DNA of 64,000 nucleotides, taken from positions 20,742,539 to 20,806,538 of the forward strand of contig OY987248.1 in assembly GCA_963920765.1 (NCBI GenBank), in the 5' to 3' direction. Source of the DNA: Ulota crispa (Eukaryota; Streptophyta; Bryopsida; Orthotrichales; Orthotrichaceae). Each line of letters starts with the position of its first letter. Within the stretch, counting starts at the first letter, position 1. The notes beneath the pieces are model-generated. The model saw nothing but the letters and a program-made list of their open reading frames with translations. It made no database searches and was not told where the DNA came from. Below, piece after piece: positions 23,010 through 35,885 of this stretch. Made by a program: the position numbers and the translations under genes.

Positions 23010-23751
23010 GTAGAAACATGTAAGGGTGAATTGGGTGGTGGAGCCGCTTCAAAAAGTTACCCAAAGACATGTGGCGCTTCAAGATCCTCCCCTAAAATTG
23101 TGCTGCACACCCTTTTTGCTTCCGCACACACATAAAAGTGGTAGCAAGGCCGCACACCCATGATTCACTCCTACTCTTGCTCCAAAGTTATAGGATGCCT
23201 TATATAGTATTTTTTTTCTTTGCATACGCTTCTACACACTCTTGTGTAAACGCCCCATGAGATTAGATGTCATGTCGTTTTGTAGGGCCAGGATAAAAAG
23301 CTTCATTTTTTTCACCAGCTAGAAAAAGCTTACAATAGATATTTTACCATCCGGAGATTGAATCATGGAATTTTAAACTCACATTTGGATTCAGAGCAGA
23401 AGTAGTAGTCACGCTTGGTTTGAGATTCAAATTTCCGTGAAGATTGAGAAAAAGCAAAGTGAAAGTACAAGCCAATACGTTGGGAGCAGCAACGCGAGAT
23501 GAACCCAAAATTACAAGAAGTAAAAGTTCTCTTGCAAAAACCTGAAGGACGCCATTTCTCCACGCTTGGGCAAGGATAAAAAAATTCTCAATCTTCACGG
23601 AAAACCTCTCGCGTGAGTTGCGGATTGACAGCCACATCAGTTTCCGTGAAGATTGAGAATGATAAAAAAAACAAATTGTGACTACCGCTAGTGATCCCAA
23701 ATATGATTTTCACTTCTAGCACAAGTGGCTAAAAACACTGCTAAAATGCTA
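23010..23751. other. Intergenic with a 20-bp perfect stem-loop
   Basis: TTTCCGTGAAGATTGAGAA occurs at 23432-23450 and 23641-23659 and inverted at 23585-23603; the last two form a 20-bp stem (23584-23603 with 23641-23660) with a 37-nt loop. The segment 23690-23745 shares its sequence, inverted, with 30305-30378 (TGATCCCAARTATGATTTTC). No gene. Confidence 0.6.
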
Positions 23752-24331
23752 CTCCCTCTATCCCATTGTAAAGCTCCAAAAAACTTCTCCATGACAGATT
23801 AACTGTATTTTTAGTCATTATGCTAATGACAACTGCATTCTAGAATCAATATACCACCTACCAAGTATTTGCAAAATCTCAAGTTTTTATGTTTTTGTTT
23901 AGGCACCCAAACTCCATGTAATAAGTACCATATTTGTGCATTGTTCATGAAGAATGCCAACTTCTCATTATTTTAGTCTTTGCAATGATGACACATGCAT
24001 TCTAGAATCAATATAGCATCTACCAAATGTGTGCAAAATCTCTAGCTTTGATGTTGCCATTTGGGCACCCAAGTTCCATGCAAAAAGTACCATATTTGTG
24101 CATGTTGTTGGCTCCTCATTATTGATGATTTAAAGTTGCAACAATGGTACCTCCTCATATGGGCAAGGGCAAGCTTGTTAGGAGAGGAATGTTCTTTAAT
24201 TGCTTAACTTGCCTCCATGAGATCATTGAACATGACAAACGCTTTCTCAACAATTGAAATTAGCAAAAGGAAGTTTTTTAGTGGGACAAGAACTATGCCT
24301 AATTTGGAGTTTTATATTGGGACAAAGGGAG
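23752..24331. mobile_element. Stowaway-like MITE, 580 bp
   Basis: Left end TA|CTCCCTCTATCCCA and right end TGGGACAAAGGGAG|TA match the classic Stowaway (Tc1/mariner) termini CTCCCTCYGTCCC with a TA target duplication. The interior holds a tandem duplication of about 170 bp (ATTCTAGAATCAATATA at about 23840 and 24000, GTACCATATTTGTGCAT twice). Non-coding. Confidence 0.85.
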
Positions 24332-25785
24332 TAAAATTTAACCCCCTAAAGGACCAAGTACAATTTTACTCAAAAAACACTCAAACCTGTCAATTTTAGT
24401 GTTTTGGTCCCAAAAAAAAAATCAGATAAATTTAAATCCAATAGTAAGATCTTGTAGACAACTTACTTAGAAACATACCTTGTGAATTTTGACTCTTCAA
24501 ACTGAGAGATATCCTCATTTGCAGTAAGTACGTAAAGTTTTTTTCATCTTTGCCCAAAATTTTCAGATGCCTTTGACCACATGTGGTGAACAATATTTGC
24601 ACTAAGGGTGCTAAAGAGTATTGTCCAACATACGCTAAATCATGTTAGGCACATTTCCTCAAGTTTTCATGATCAGAAAAGACATGGAACATTCCTTTCT
24701 TGGCCTTGCATTGCAAACCCGTGCTTGAAATTTACACTACATTGGAGCTTTTTGCACACCAAATTCCAAAAGTTTATTTTGAAATAGAAAAATCCAAACG
24801 GTAGATTGAAAGAGTTTACCTTTATTGACAACCACAAAAAAAATTGAAAAAAAATCCAAATATCTAAAAGTTATTGTATATCAAAGGTTATTAGAATTAT
24901 AAAAATACACAAATGCCTTGGGCACACACAAATAAAGGGGCCCATCATGTTCTCATTGTGTTCCCAATATGTTTCCAAATTTGTTCCCAACATTGGGGAC
25001 AAGCTCTCCACTTTTTTCCTTCATCCATTGCTCCCTATGAATGAAACCACTTGTCATTAGTTCAAAATCCATGGGAATTGCCTCTAATGACATTGAATTT
25101 TCCCTATAACACTTGTTACTCTTTTTTTACAAAATACAATCACCACATGTTGTCCAAAATTTTTATTCCATCTTTAAATGTGACTTTAGAAGATTCTAGA
25201 GACACACAAGCTTCACCAAAATTATAAAAATGATGTAAGGATTTTTAAAAAAATTGACAACAAAATCAAAAAATTTAAAATATTGCACAACAAATAACTA
25301 CATCTTGAACATATATGAATTTTGTGTGGACATATATTTGTACACCTTATTGCACACTTATATGATATCATTATTATTCAAAAAAACAAAGAGACACATA
25401 CTACTAAAATCATAGGACCTCTGTAATATCACATCTAGCCCTCTTTAGTATCATACGTCACATAATTACAACAATCTAACTACTAAACTCATAGGAATCT
25501 CTCTAATATCACACCTAGCCCTCTTGAAATCACATGTGAAGCAATTACAACATTTTAACTACTGAAATTACATGGACAACTTTTCATTGCGAACTACATT
25601 TTTTACCAATTTTGAGGTTGAAATTATAATTGATTTTTTTTTTTCAGTGAAAAAAGACATCTTTATCTTTTTTAAATCTCAACAAACATTGAACTTGCAA
25701 AAATAGTCTTGCTTGTATTTTACAAAAATCCAAACTAAAAAGCTACTTATTTTCTAATGTAATTTTTTTTTAAATCTAAAGAAAA

Positions 25786-26280
25786 GGCCCCTTAGGGCAT
25801 CTTCAATGCATTCACTAAGAATGGGACAAGGTTGTGGATAGGGAAACACTACTATTTTTTGACTAGTGTATAATTAAATTATGAGATTACTATCATTGGA
25901 AGCGTATACAAAAATTTGTCAAACAAATAAAATGACATATGGTATTGAAAATTGGACAATCAAACTAATGCCCATTGAAAAATAACTAAAGAACAAACAA
26001 CACGGCAAACCATGCTTAATAAAGAATAATGAGATAGTGGCTCTTTATTAGGCATGGTTTGCCGTGTTGTTTGTACTTTAGTTATTTTTCAATGGGCATT
26101 AGTTTGATTGTCCAATTTCCAATACCATATGTCATTTTATTTGTTTGATAAATTTTTGTATACGCTTCCAATGATACTAATCTCATAATTTAATTATACA
26201 CTAGTCAAAAAATAGCAGTGTTTCCTCGTCCCCGGTCCCGCCCCATTCTTAGTGAATACATTGAAGATGCCCTTAGGGCC
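25786..26280. mobile_element. Long perfect-arm foldback element, 495 bp, nested
   Basis: GGCCCCTTAGGGCATCTTC at the left pairs with GAAGATGCCCTTAGGGCC at the right, and the arms of about 230 bp stay over 90% complementary to a short loop near 26030. Non-coding. Such arms would yield a hairpin RNA if transcribed. No clear target duplication. Confidence 0.9.
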
Positions 26281-26309
26281 ATCCCCTAACGGCCAACCCC
26301 CTTGGGGCT

Positions 26310-26380
26310 CAGGGGCGGCCAGCCTTCCAGGGCAAGCCTTGTGGGGCCTGCCTTGTAGGGCCAGCCTTGCAGGGCTGCCC
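26310..26380. repeat. GC-rich minisatellite, units of about 15 bp
   Basis: Degenerate copies of AGCCTTGYAGGGC (four or five) occur in otherwise AT-rich DNA. Confidence 0.7.
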
Positions 26381-26759
26381 CACGGGGTCTCTTTTTATTT
26401 TTTCATTTTTTTATTTTATTTTTTAATTTTTTATTATTATTATTAGTGCCTCTCGTGGTACCCATTTTACAACCCACTGCCCCTTTTCTTGGCAAAGTTG
26501 CCCATTTTGCTTGCCCCTCTCAAAAATCAAATATTTTTGGCATGCCCAAGTTGCCCGCTCAAACTAAGATTCACACCTAAACTTCTATATCTTTTAAATC
26601 GTAGATCAGAATTCAATAAAATTTGTTCTCTCTCTTAGCCCTTGTAAAACTCTACCTTTGTTGAAAGAATTATATAATTTGGTGAAAAAATGTAGTAACT
26701 TGACCCTATTCAAAGTCCCATTTGTCCCCCGTAGGGACAAGTGGTCGTTTGGGGGTTAA

Positions 26760-27641
26760 CATTGGAAACTTTACATATTTTTTAGTTGCATCAAAATTTT
26801 GTTAGCAATCTTGCAAAATTTAGCCAATCTAGAGAGTGCTAATTCAAAGCCCTAAATCAAAGAAGGACCACATATGACTACAGTTAGAGCATCTCCACCA
26901 ATTCAATGTAAACAAGGAGATATTGTGTTTGTTGACTCTTATCTTCGTCTCAAATCTCCACTGGTGACACGTACGTTGTAGCAATGTGTATGAGCGGCCA
27001 CGTTGAAATGGCCTCTAGGGACGTTGAACTCTTGCGACTTCAAGGTTGCAAGCCCTCGCAGTGTCGGTCCCAAGCTCAAAGTTGTGAATATGTTTCTTAG
27101 CATTCAAATTTTTGAAATTTTACTTAGAGATGAGAAGAAAAGGAAGAAGCGGGAGAGGAGAGAACAAAAAAGAGGAAATTAATAATAGAGTAGAATAAAT
27201 GATCAAGCCTATTTGTTTTAATCTTAAGAGACCACATCAAGTTCCCATTACATTATTGGAGGAGATCAATGGATGAGAAAATTGATTTGTGACCAAGAGC
27301 CATGACCAAAAGAAATACATGGACTAGCTCTTGGTCACTAGTGTGAATAGGTCCTAATTCAACAAATTGATTGTGGTGATTAGAACCTTTTATGCAATGA
27401 ATGGGGAGACTAATTTTTTTCCAAATGAAACACAAGAAGAATCAATTGAAATTTGAATCTATCTAATAAAAATTAAAAATATGTTGTGTTTCAAAACATA
27501 TATAATTATAGTCTAAGTATAAGCAATATCTGGTACATGCGTGTGGAAAGCCACTTGATAAAACTGAAAACTGTGGTATAAAGATAAATTTTATGCTTGG
27601 ATTGGTGATCTCCAAAATGTTATTAATTCCTAAGGATATAC
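26760..27641. other. Intergenic, no gene
   Basis: A segment at 26886 starting GAGCATCTCCACCAATTC resembles the end of the 25.8-kb foldback and may be a MITE fragment. Confidence 0.4.
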
Positions 27642-27872
27642 TTAACCCTTGAACGGCCCAATGGCCATCTCTGGCCATATGTATAGTTGTATGTACAACC
27701 GTATTTGAGCTGCTCTAAGGGCTTTCCAAAAAAAATTATGCACTCACCATTGTACAACCCTTCAATATGTATGGTTGTAACATTTATTTTCAGCTAATTC
27801 AAACTTCTAAATATTGATTGCAACCATATTTGGTACCGTATCTCTAGAGCCCAAGGGCCCTTCTGGGGTTAA
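27642..27872. mobile_element. TTAA-flanked MITE, 231 bp
   Basis: Left TTAACCCTTGAACGGCCC, right GGGCCCTTCTGGGGTTAA. Non-coding. Confidence 0.7.
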
Positions 27873-28970
27873 ACCAAAGGTGATGAAAACATAAGGTATA
27901 AAACTCAAAGTTTGCAAGTTTTAGAGGAGTTTCAAATATAATTCATGTGAGCATGTATGCACCTTTAGAATTGAAAGCTTGTTCACACAAAATGAGGAGA
28001 GATAATCCTTCAAGTGGTGAGCATGGAACGAAAAGCCTACATCCTCTTTTTGAAGTTTAAATATCCTCACTATTCCCTTTCAACATCTAAATACTTTGGA
28101 GACTAAAATCTTACGTAAAAAAATTATGATCCTTGAGAATTCAAAATCCAAGCCAGTTGTCAAGTTGTGAGTTGAAAGTGAAGCATTGCCTCTTTGGTGT
28201 AAACCACTTCACTTGAGTCTGATACCTACTAAATATATATCTCCTACAATTAGTGTACCCTAACAGCACATGGTACCCAAAACAATTTTTGTACCCTAAT
28301 TGTACTTAGAAATACAATAGAATCTCCCTAAACCAATACGTCTCTAAACTAATATGCTCTATAAACTAATGTATAACACAAATTTCAATGTCAAGGTCAT
28401 AATATAAAAAAACCAAGCTACCTATAATGTTATCCCGGCACTAACTTCAAGGTTACTTCATTTACACTTCCACAAAATCAACTAATAACTTACTTAAACT
28501 AATTTGATTCTTGGAGTCCCAACCATATTAGTTTAGAGGAGTTCTATTGTAGCATCAAAGTGCAAGAATTTTAGTTTTAGTATTCATAATATCATTTGGC
28601 AAGGTTTGAAGTTTTATGCACTAAAAGCCAAGAGATAGAACGTACTTTTGTTGTTAAAAAAATTTTGATAAGAAAATTCAATAAAAAAAGAAATTGGCAA
28701 TTACCAATGAAAGCCATCAACTATGTAAAAATAAAGGCATTGAATATTAAAAACTTGATTTAACAAGCTCTTTAGAGTCAATTTGCTTGCCAATCACATA
28801 GAGAAACAAAATAGGTCCTTTATTTATGAGATTGTTGGAAGGGCCAAAAATTAGTATAATGTGGCCAATTTTTGTGCGTATTGGATGAATGGAAGAATTT
28901 GCATCCAATAATTTTAGTGTTCAACTTTGTTGATCATATGTGGACATCACTAAATTAATTTTAATCCCTA
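27873..28970. other. AT-rich intergenic, nothing recognised
   Basis: No supported ORF or terminus. Confidence 0.5.
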
Positions 28971-29484
28971 AGTGCCTAGAGCCTCCAAGAAGAAGGTACA
29001 TGGGTGCTTGTCAATTTGCAATTTCATATGAGAGGGGATCAACGCACAAAGTTGCATTCACTGTGTGTGTCCCCGAGCATTCAAGGGGCTAGTGAACGGG
29101 GAAGTACATTGCGGTCATTGACATAGTAGCCGTCTGAGCATTAAAAAACCTGCCTAAACCCCTTGCATGATTGCTATGCGGAAGAATGCTGCGAGCATGA
29201 ATACTCCATGTACACGGTGTCAAATGCCCAAACAGTTAGAAACTTGTGTAAGCTAGTCGCCTTGGTCACCAAATCATCTGAATACCAAACCTCCGCGCAT
29301 CATGCATTGATTTCTGCTAACACTAAACATATTTTAGCCCGTGCCTCCACTCCGTCCCATTAGGGACCTGCAACTCCAAGCATAAGTACGGTAAATCTTG
29401 AAGTACGACCTCATCTCACCTCAAGAGACCCTAATATCCAATTTGCAACGACATAATCCTGCTCCTGGGACACTTAGGGGTTAA
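28971..29484. mobile_element. TTAA-flanked element, 514 bp
   Basis: Left TTAATCCCTAAGTGCC, right GGGACACTTAGGGGTTAA. The interior is more GC-rich than its surroundings but has no recognisable protein. Confidence 0.65.
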
Positions 29485-30821
29485 GTTATAATAGATACTT
29501 TCATATTTGTACATGATTTTGATTCTTCAAAACAATGTCCTCATAAAATGTATTTTAGCATTTTCTTACTTTATACAAACATTCAATAACGTTTCTTTTT
29601 ACTTTGAAATAAAACCAACAAAACAAAGTTTTATAAGTTTAATTTGTAACTATCTAAAATTTTATTTGAAGCAATAAGTAAGGACATGTCATATCTAATG
29701 GCATCGGACACTACTAAAACATCCTTAAGCCAATCTCTAGGTCTTTTCACTTATTGCAGCAAAGGCTTAATGTTTTCCTACCCAATAGATAGAAGATTTA
29801 GACATCCAATTTGAAATATGTCAAAGTTCCTAAAAATGACTACTTCATTGCAATTTGAAGTTGAATGCCCATACACAATCCAAATACAAGATATAGAATT
29901 TGATCTGCTTTGTGATTTTCTACACCACATCTATAAATTGGTAGGAGCTTTGGTGTTAGTGCTCAATACCAGATTAGAGTGGAAAAAAATGTTTGACATT
30001 CAAAAAGAAATTTATTAAGCTTTTGAGGAATATCCCTTCATTTGTCACTAATTCATGGACACCAATGTACAAAAATGACAAGCGCATGCCCTTGATTTGC
30101 TTGAAGGAGCTTTTGAGGGAGCTTTTAAGGATTCTTAGACCACTTGGGTTTGAGAGCTTTTACACCAAAAACTACAAGTAAATTCTTCAACACCTAAAAA
30201 GAACCTAGTAGAGACCAACAATATTTTAACTCGCTAGATATCATAGGATTGCTAACAAAATTTTCACACAACTATAAAAAATGTTACCTTTTTAGTGTTA
30301 AATTTGAAAATTTTAAATTTTTAGCAATATTTTTAGCCACTTTAGCTAGAAGTGAAAATCATACTTGGGATCACTGGTGGAGACCAAAGCTTAGATTCTT
30401 ATAACTATATTTTAACATTTATAAACACTTGTTTATGATACCTATGACAGTAAAAAGATTATCTATATGCCTCACCCAAGTAGTTGGAAGGGACTACTTG
30501 TCCTTTGAAATCAAAGGAAGATAGAAACTAGCAACCAATTTGTGATAGATTCAAACTCATGTTTCAAACCTAACATACTCAAAAGCAAGTTCAATCCTAA
30601 CAACCTCAAAATTTATAAACAAGCTCCTATGTTTCAAGAGCTACGAAAAGTTTTGTTAAAACCAAAAAAATCACTTCTGTACAATGACAAAATGGAGCAT
30701 GTAGAGCACAAGATTTTGAAGATAGCCTTGGACTATAGGGATAATTAGCCAACATATTTCAAAAGGTATGCAAATAAAAACGTTGCAAGGTGTGACAGCA
30801 TAAGCAACCAGACACTATAAC
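29485..30821. other. AT-rich intergenic
   Basis: Short ORFs around 29.8-30.2 kb and 30.5-30.75 kb resemble no family I know. 30305-30378 is the inverted partner of 23690-23745. Confidence 0.45.
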
Positions 30822-31737
30822 TTAACCCCTAAAGGACTAGACCCCCTTTTTTAAAAACATAGCAATTTTGGGCAGGTACTTGTGATTGGAGCTTTTCATA
30901 TTTTAGGCTGAAATTTTAATAGAATGTGGGGACAAGGTTTGTCTTTCATATGCACTACATTTCATGACATTTGGAATTATGAGTAAAAAGTTATAGCCTA
31001 ATATATTGCTTTTTACATTTGACGAGCAGCCTAGGCAAATTTTCTAAATTTTTTTTTTCAAAAACAAAAAAGTCAAATTGGTTTAGGAGATTTATGTGAA
31101 TGTAAGAAACTTTGAATCAATCTATTGGAATCAACGAGGTGAAAATTATGAGGATTTTTTGTTTGCGAGCAATTATGGATTCTCTACTCCAAAATAAACT
31201 TTGAAGTCCTTTATTTTACTTAATTTTCAACATTTTGAAAAAAAAACAAAAACGAAGAATGAAGATTGTTTATGACAACGTTATGACCATTGGGATTGGC
31301 ATTTTTCATTTCCATAATTAAATTCTTAAAGATTTAGTGTTTTGAACCATTTTCTACTTTTTACTTACTAATTTTTTTCCATATGTTACACAACTCCAAA
31401 TGATTTGAAACTATTTTGACATGTACTTTACTTAGGTGGAATAAGGAATTTAGAGAAGTGCCACCCTCATAGCCTTTTTTCCTTAGAAATTTCACCTTCT
31501 AAAGGGTAGCTGCCCGGTTTTTTACAAGACGTTTTTGAATATTCAAGCCATTCCAACTTCCAATCCATGTGGTGGAAAACTCTGAAATTTTTTCCACTCT
31601 TCTAAAACTATTTTTTTACAAGATCCTACGGTCACATATGCATAAAAATATTTTTGTTTTCAAGTTTGGTTGATACTCTAAAATGACAGTTTTGAAGAGT
31701 TTTTGGTGAAAACTTTGCTTGGTCCTTTAGGGGTTAA
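30822..31737. mobile_element. TTAA-flanked element, 916 bp
   Basis: Left TTAACCCCTAAAGGAC, right GTCCTTTAGGGGTTAA: 16-bp perfect inverted ends. It shares interior motifs (TTTTGGGCAGGTACTTGTG) with the 913-bp element at 60317, which lies in the opposite orientation. Non-coding. Confidence 0.85.
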
Positions 31738-32318
31738 CTACAGAAACGATACCAGCCATAGGTCATAATGAAGCTGAACTATTGTGGAGAATGCACCATA
31801 TACTAGAGTGACACTAGAGTAGAGTGTATCAGCTACATATCTGTTCTCGAAGGCAACAAATAACGGAAACTGTCAATAAATATTCATTACATTTTTTTGG
31901 TAAATGACAATGCCCGGTTCTCAGGAGAATCTCTGCAATCGATGTATCCTAGCAGTGTTTACAAGGTTAAATTTTAAGCGAACAAACCTACCTACAATTT
32001 CACGGGTGAGAGGATCAATGGGGGTCATTCATGATGCTATTCTCCAGCATCACAGTCGCGTTTAGTGTCTTCTCAGAAACTCTATAACTTAACTAGCTCG
32101 AATACCAATACAACAGTACCAAGACGTAAGTATGAGGTCTACGTTGGCCATCAACTCAACCTCAAAGATTGCACTCTTTCAGAGCGACTTATCTAGATCA
32201 AAATTGATAGACAGTTCGTAAAAAGACGTATGACACAGCAACCGCCACAAATTCCTTACCTTCCAAGGATGTAATTGGAGAGGTTTTGAGCTTGGAATCT
32301 CAGATACCGATATCCGTT
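31738..32318. other. 3' flank of the GDP-sugar transporter
   Basis: Downstream of the TGA at 32319-32321; likely 3' UTR and intergenic DNA. Confidence 0.5.
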
Positions 32319-35300
32319 TCAACCGGACATCTTTGCCTTTGCAAATAGAACTCCAGCAAACAAACCTGGAAAGAAAAGTTACTCATTAGTTCGTTGCAAC
32401 AACTTACATGGGAAGGAGAGACAAATAAATTGCAGTCATCTGCACTTCACGAAATAATACGCACAAAGGCCACAAAATGCAAATGCTGCCGAGATTGAAG
32501 GGTGTATCATTTGCATACCAAAGAATATACTCAGCATATTTGGAACGCTCGTTGGCACATGGAATATTACAATACCCGCTAACGATAGCGGAATTTTATT
32601 CAATGAACCCACCAAACTGCACAAGATCCACGGCACAATTTTCTCATTAATAAACGAAATCACCACTTAGGCCGAGATCGATGTGAAATAGACGGATCTA
32701 TGACTAGTGAGCTACTTGTCTGATCTATTCCTGCAGGTTAGAGCGTGGGAAAAAAACAATTACAGATAAATAACAAAATAAAACAAAACAAAGCTCCAAC
32801 ACAAGTTGACTATTTGCATGGTTCATCTTACAGAAAATTAGGGACGATATATAGCTTTGATTTCAGAATACCCAATGCAGTGTGACTAGATAAAGGTTTT
32901 ATATATATACTCCCACTAGAATAGTTCACAGAAAGATCACATCTAAGAGACACGAGCAATAAGACACGGTCCTATTAAACTCTAAGTTGAAACGCACCTG
33001 TACGTTGTTGGACTAGTTTGGTGCAGAAACCACATTGAAGTGAAGCTGATAGCTAAACCAAGCACCCCACTCAAGGTGGCGACTACCCAGAACATGGGAA
33101 GTTTTAGAGCTGACCTGTAGGTTATCCGAAATTTACGTCAAACGACGCAATCAGAAAATACTTTAAACCTACAAAAGCTAATTTTTACCAAGATATTACA
33201 AAAGTACCTATATAACACAATTGGAAGACAAGAGCTAAATAGTTGCTTTTACAATGAGACACTGAAACCTGTGTGTGTCAAAGCAAAAAGTGGAAACCAA
33301 GTAATTGGGTAGAAACGTAAATACAAAAAAAAAAGTAGAAGGAATGAAACAAATTTTACTGACTTACATTGACAAAATGTCGTTCTCGAAGATGAGGATA
33401 AGAACAAAGCCCAAAGGGATAGAGAGTAGATTATTCAGCAAAACCATTGAAAACTCATTCAAAGTCCCAGAAACTGTATTCTGCTTTGCTATATCCATGA
33501 CTTTCCTCAGGCGTAACTGCAATTCCAAAACAACATTAGTTCATTATGACTCACTCTACTGTGGAAAACTTGAAGACATCAAAATGCATAAGAATCTCAT
33601 GGGACAATAACGGTCCACAAAAACCAGTTTGAAAACTAGACCTTTTGCCTGTAACTTGATAACGATAGTCTCTAAAACTGTATGAGATCAGGAGGAAAGA
33701 ACAAACAATCGTGACATGAATCTTGTTCATGCTTTAACTTTCACAGAGACGACCAAGAAACGCCATACATAGAGGATTACAAGACAAAGCTCGAAACTCG
33801 AGAAGCTAGAGATATAAAACTAAGAGGACGAACGAGGTCCAAAAAAAATCTTGCAAATTGATAACAACATAGGTAATCCTCATTCATAAATAGGTTGTGA
33901 TCAAGGATATTACTAAGAGGAGAGACATGAAAGCTTACAGAGTACGCAGCAGTGAAGAAGCAATTCAGTACTTGCCAAGCATAACCGACGGAATGGAAAG
34001 ACAGGTCCGTAAATCCTCCACTTATCGCAGATACAAGCTGATGTCATATGTTCCCATTCAGCCATGAATTAAAATGAAGGCCAGGAGTCATCAAACAAGT
34101 ATGAATGGGTCCAGGGCAAACTATTATACAAAACCATCGGGAGAGATCAAAGTAATTAACCGTGCACAATCTGAAATGTCCAAAAGGACCAGTGCGTACA
34201 GAACTTATTGCAGACCTTGGCAGCAATGATATATAAAACAAGATTCCAGACATACCATAAGACCCAAAGAACCCCAAACTTTGCTGTTGTGGTGCTTGTT
34301 GAAGATGTAGATTTCACCACATGCAGTAATCAGATTTGTGACATTCTTCAAGACTGTAACCATAGCAACGTTCATAAACTTCAAACTGCCCAGCACCCCA
34401 CAACATTCAACATTATCGACCAGAACCCTGCTTGGCACGAGTTGCACAGTTAGAAAACAAAAATAAGAAGAATGACTCACGAACTTGCTGATAACGAAAG
34501 GAATTTACCTATACGTGCTAGTAACAAGCATGCCAACAAATAAGCAGTTGACAGGGAACCAGACTTCGATAAGCTTCCAGGTAACCGGCTCAGTTGTTAT
34601 AGCTCCAGCGAATTCCAAAACGACAACTAGCAGGAAACTTATCACATTCTGCAGTGCATTCAAAACAAAAAAAAGCCAGAATCAATAAAACATTTCTGGA
34701 GTACATCGTATGCACATGACGGAAACAAGCTTGTGTTATATATCGCACAATAATATCTCCCAAAAAATCGGCTACTACAGAATGAATATCTCCAGTCACA
34801 TTTGCGAAAGAGGAAATCATCAGGGGCTACAGAAATCTCAGTAACTTGGTAGAGCTGTCATGAGCTCACTATTATGTTCATAAGTCAGAAGACTAAGGCA
34901 CGCTGTCCACAAAATACGAGATCACAAAGAAATGGGTTTCAAAATCTGGTTTCATCAAGTAGACATACAAGAGATTTCCTTAAAAAAAAGGTTTTGAATC
35001 AAAGGCACCATTCAATCTAAGGGATCACAATACCTGGAAAGAAATCGATCATACCTGATAAAACATAAGTGATATTCCACCCTTAAGACCATAACCGGAA
35101 AGAGCCGTTTTATTGAGTAGTATCATGCTACAGGACGAAATACAGTAGGCTACGCCAGAGATTAGTGATTGATTCCGAGTCTTCGTTTGCTTTATCGTTT
35201 TCTCGCGGGCTCCAGCCTCGATGTCCTCAACTGGAGTTCGAAGTTCTGAACCTGACCTGCAATGTGACCACCTATAAATCAGACACCCCGCACCTAATAT

Positions 35301-35885
35301 GAATTCGAAAATCAATGTGTCAACGTTCCAAGAGCATAGAAGTTAATCTACAAAGTACCGGGCGGCTGAATTGTATAGAAGCTCGATACATAAGCTTACT
35401 TGCTGGTATGAAAACCTCGTCGAAGGGAGCTAATCGGACTAGTAATTGGTGTAGATGAAACGAGGCCGCTTTGTGTCCCATTGGAAATTCCATTCATAAC
35501 CTTAGATACGTTTCCAGCTTTGTATTCGTCTAGCAATCCAAGTTCGGCATCTTCAATCTCGGTTAACCCGGGAATCCGAACCGCCCTGCACAAAAAATGT
35601 GCATTAGCATTGAAGAACTCATATACCCAAAGTCTTCGTGTAAGAATCCAAGACTCTAATTTCACAGCACTCCACAAAAATCTAAAAACAGTCGTAGCAT
35701 CCAAAGATAATCTAATCCTACCAATTCAGAGCGGCATGAAGCCATACTTTGCAGAGCTTAAATTCGATTATCAAAAATTACGTTTGCGATCATGCCAGAA
35801 AGAAACCAAGTGAGGATATTCATGCTCACTGCAGCGCAGAGAGAGAGCCGTGTTTAAAACAAAATAAAGCGTACCTAGTCGCCAT
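32319..35885 (-). CDS. GONST1: Golgi GDP-mannose (GDP-sugar) transporter, GONST1/2-like, 10 coding exons, 392 aa
   Basis: Exons on the minus strand: 35885-35875, 35585-35400, 35256-35055, 34648-34509, 34385-34256, 34037-33939, 33516-33368, 33114-32998, 32616-32519, 32365-32319. All introns are GT-AG, phases agree throughout and the sum is 1179 nt. Family: nucleotide-sugar/triose-phosphate translocators of the drug/metabolite-transporter fold, which exchange GDP-sugar for GMP across the Golgi membrane. Evidence: ISSCSMILLNK (about 105-115), NVAMVTVLKNVTN, GGFTDLSFHSVGYAWQ, ISFTSMWFLHQT, and VGSLNK (347-352), the plant form of the GDP-sugar signature GALNK. A polar, acidic N-terminus of about 95 residues (ELGLLDEY, SSLRRGF) precedes the first membrane helix, longer than I recall for Arabidopsis GONST1. 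The protein ends KMSG. Substrate beyond the GDP-sugar class is inferred from similarity. Confidence 0.93.
35875..35885 (-). other. GONST1: 11-nt first coding exon of the GDP-sugar transporter
   Basis: ATGGCGACTAG is followed by the donor GTACGC; the next exon begins GGCGG after TTTTTGTGCAG. Joined, they read Met-Ala-Thr-Arg-Ala-Val-Arg in frame. ATGGCG after ACA is a good plant start context. The next exon has no upstream in-frame ATG before its acceptor. Confidence 0.75.

Larger units (their letters stand above)
24338..26759. mobile_element. TTAA-flanked element, interrupted by about 1.5 kb of insertion
   Basis: Left end TTAACCCCCTAAAGGACC, right end GTTTGGGGGTTAA. The outer parts (24338 to about 24885 and about 26450-26759) align with the intact 923-bp copy at 43884-44806: CACATGTGGTGAA, CTAAATCATGTTAGGCACAT, GCATGCCCAAG, CCCATTTGTCCCCC. 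The middle does not align and holds a foldback element and a GC-rich minisatellite, so it was inserted later. Its left end abuts the Stowaway element. Confidence 0.75.
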
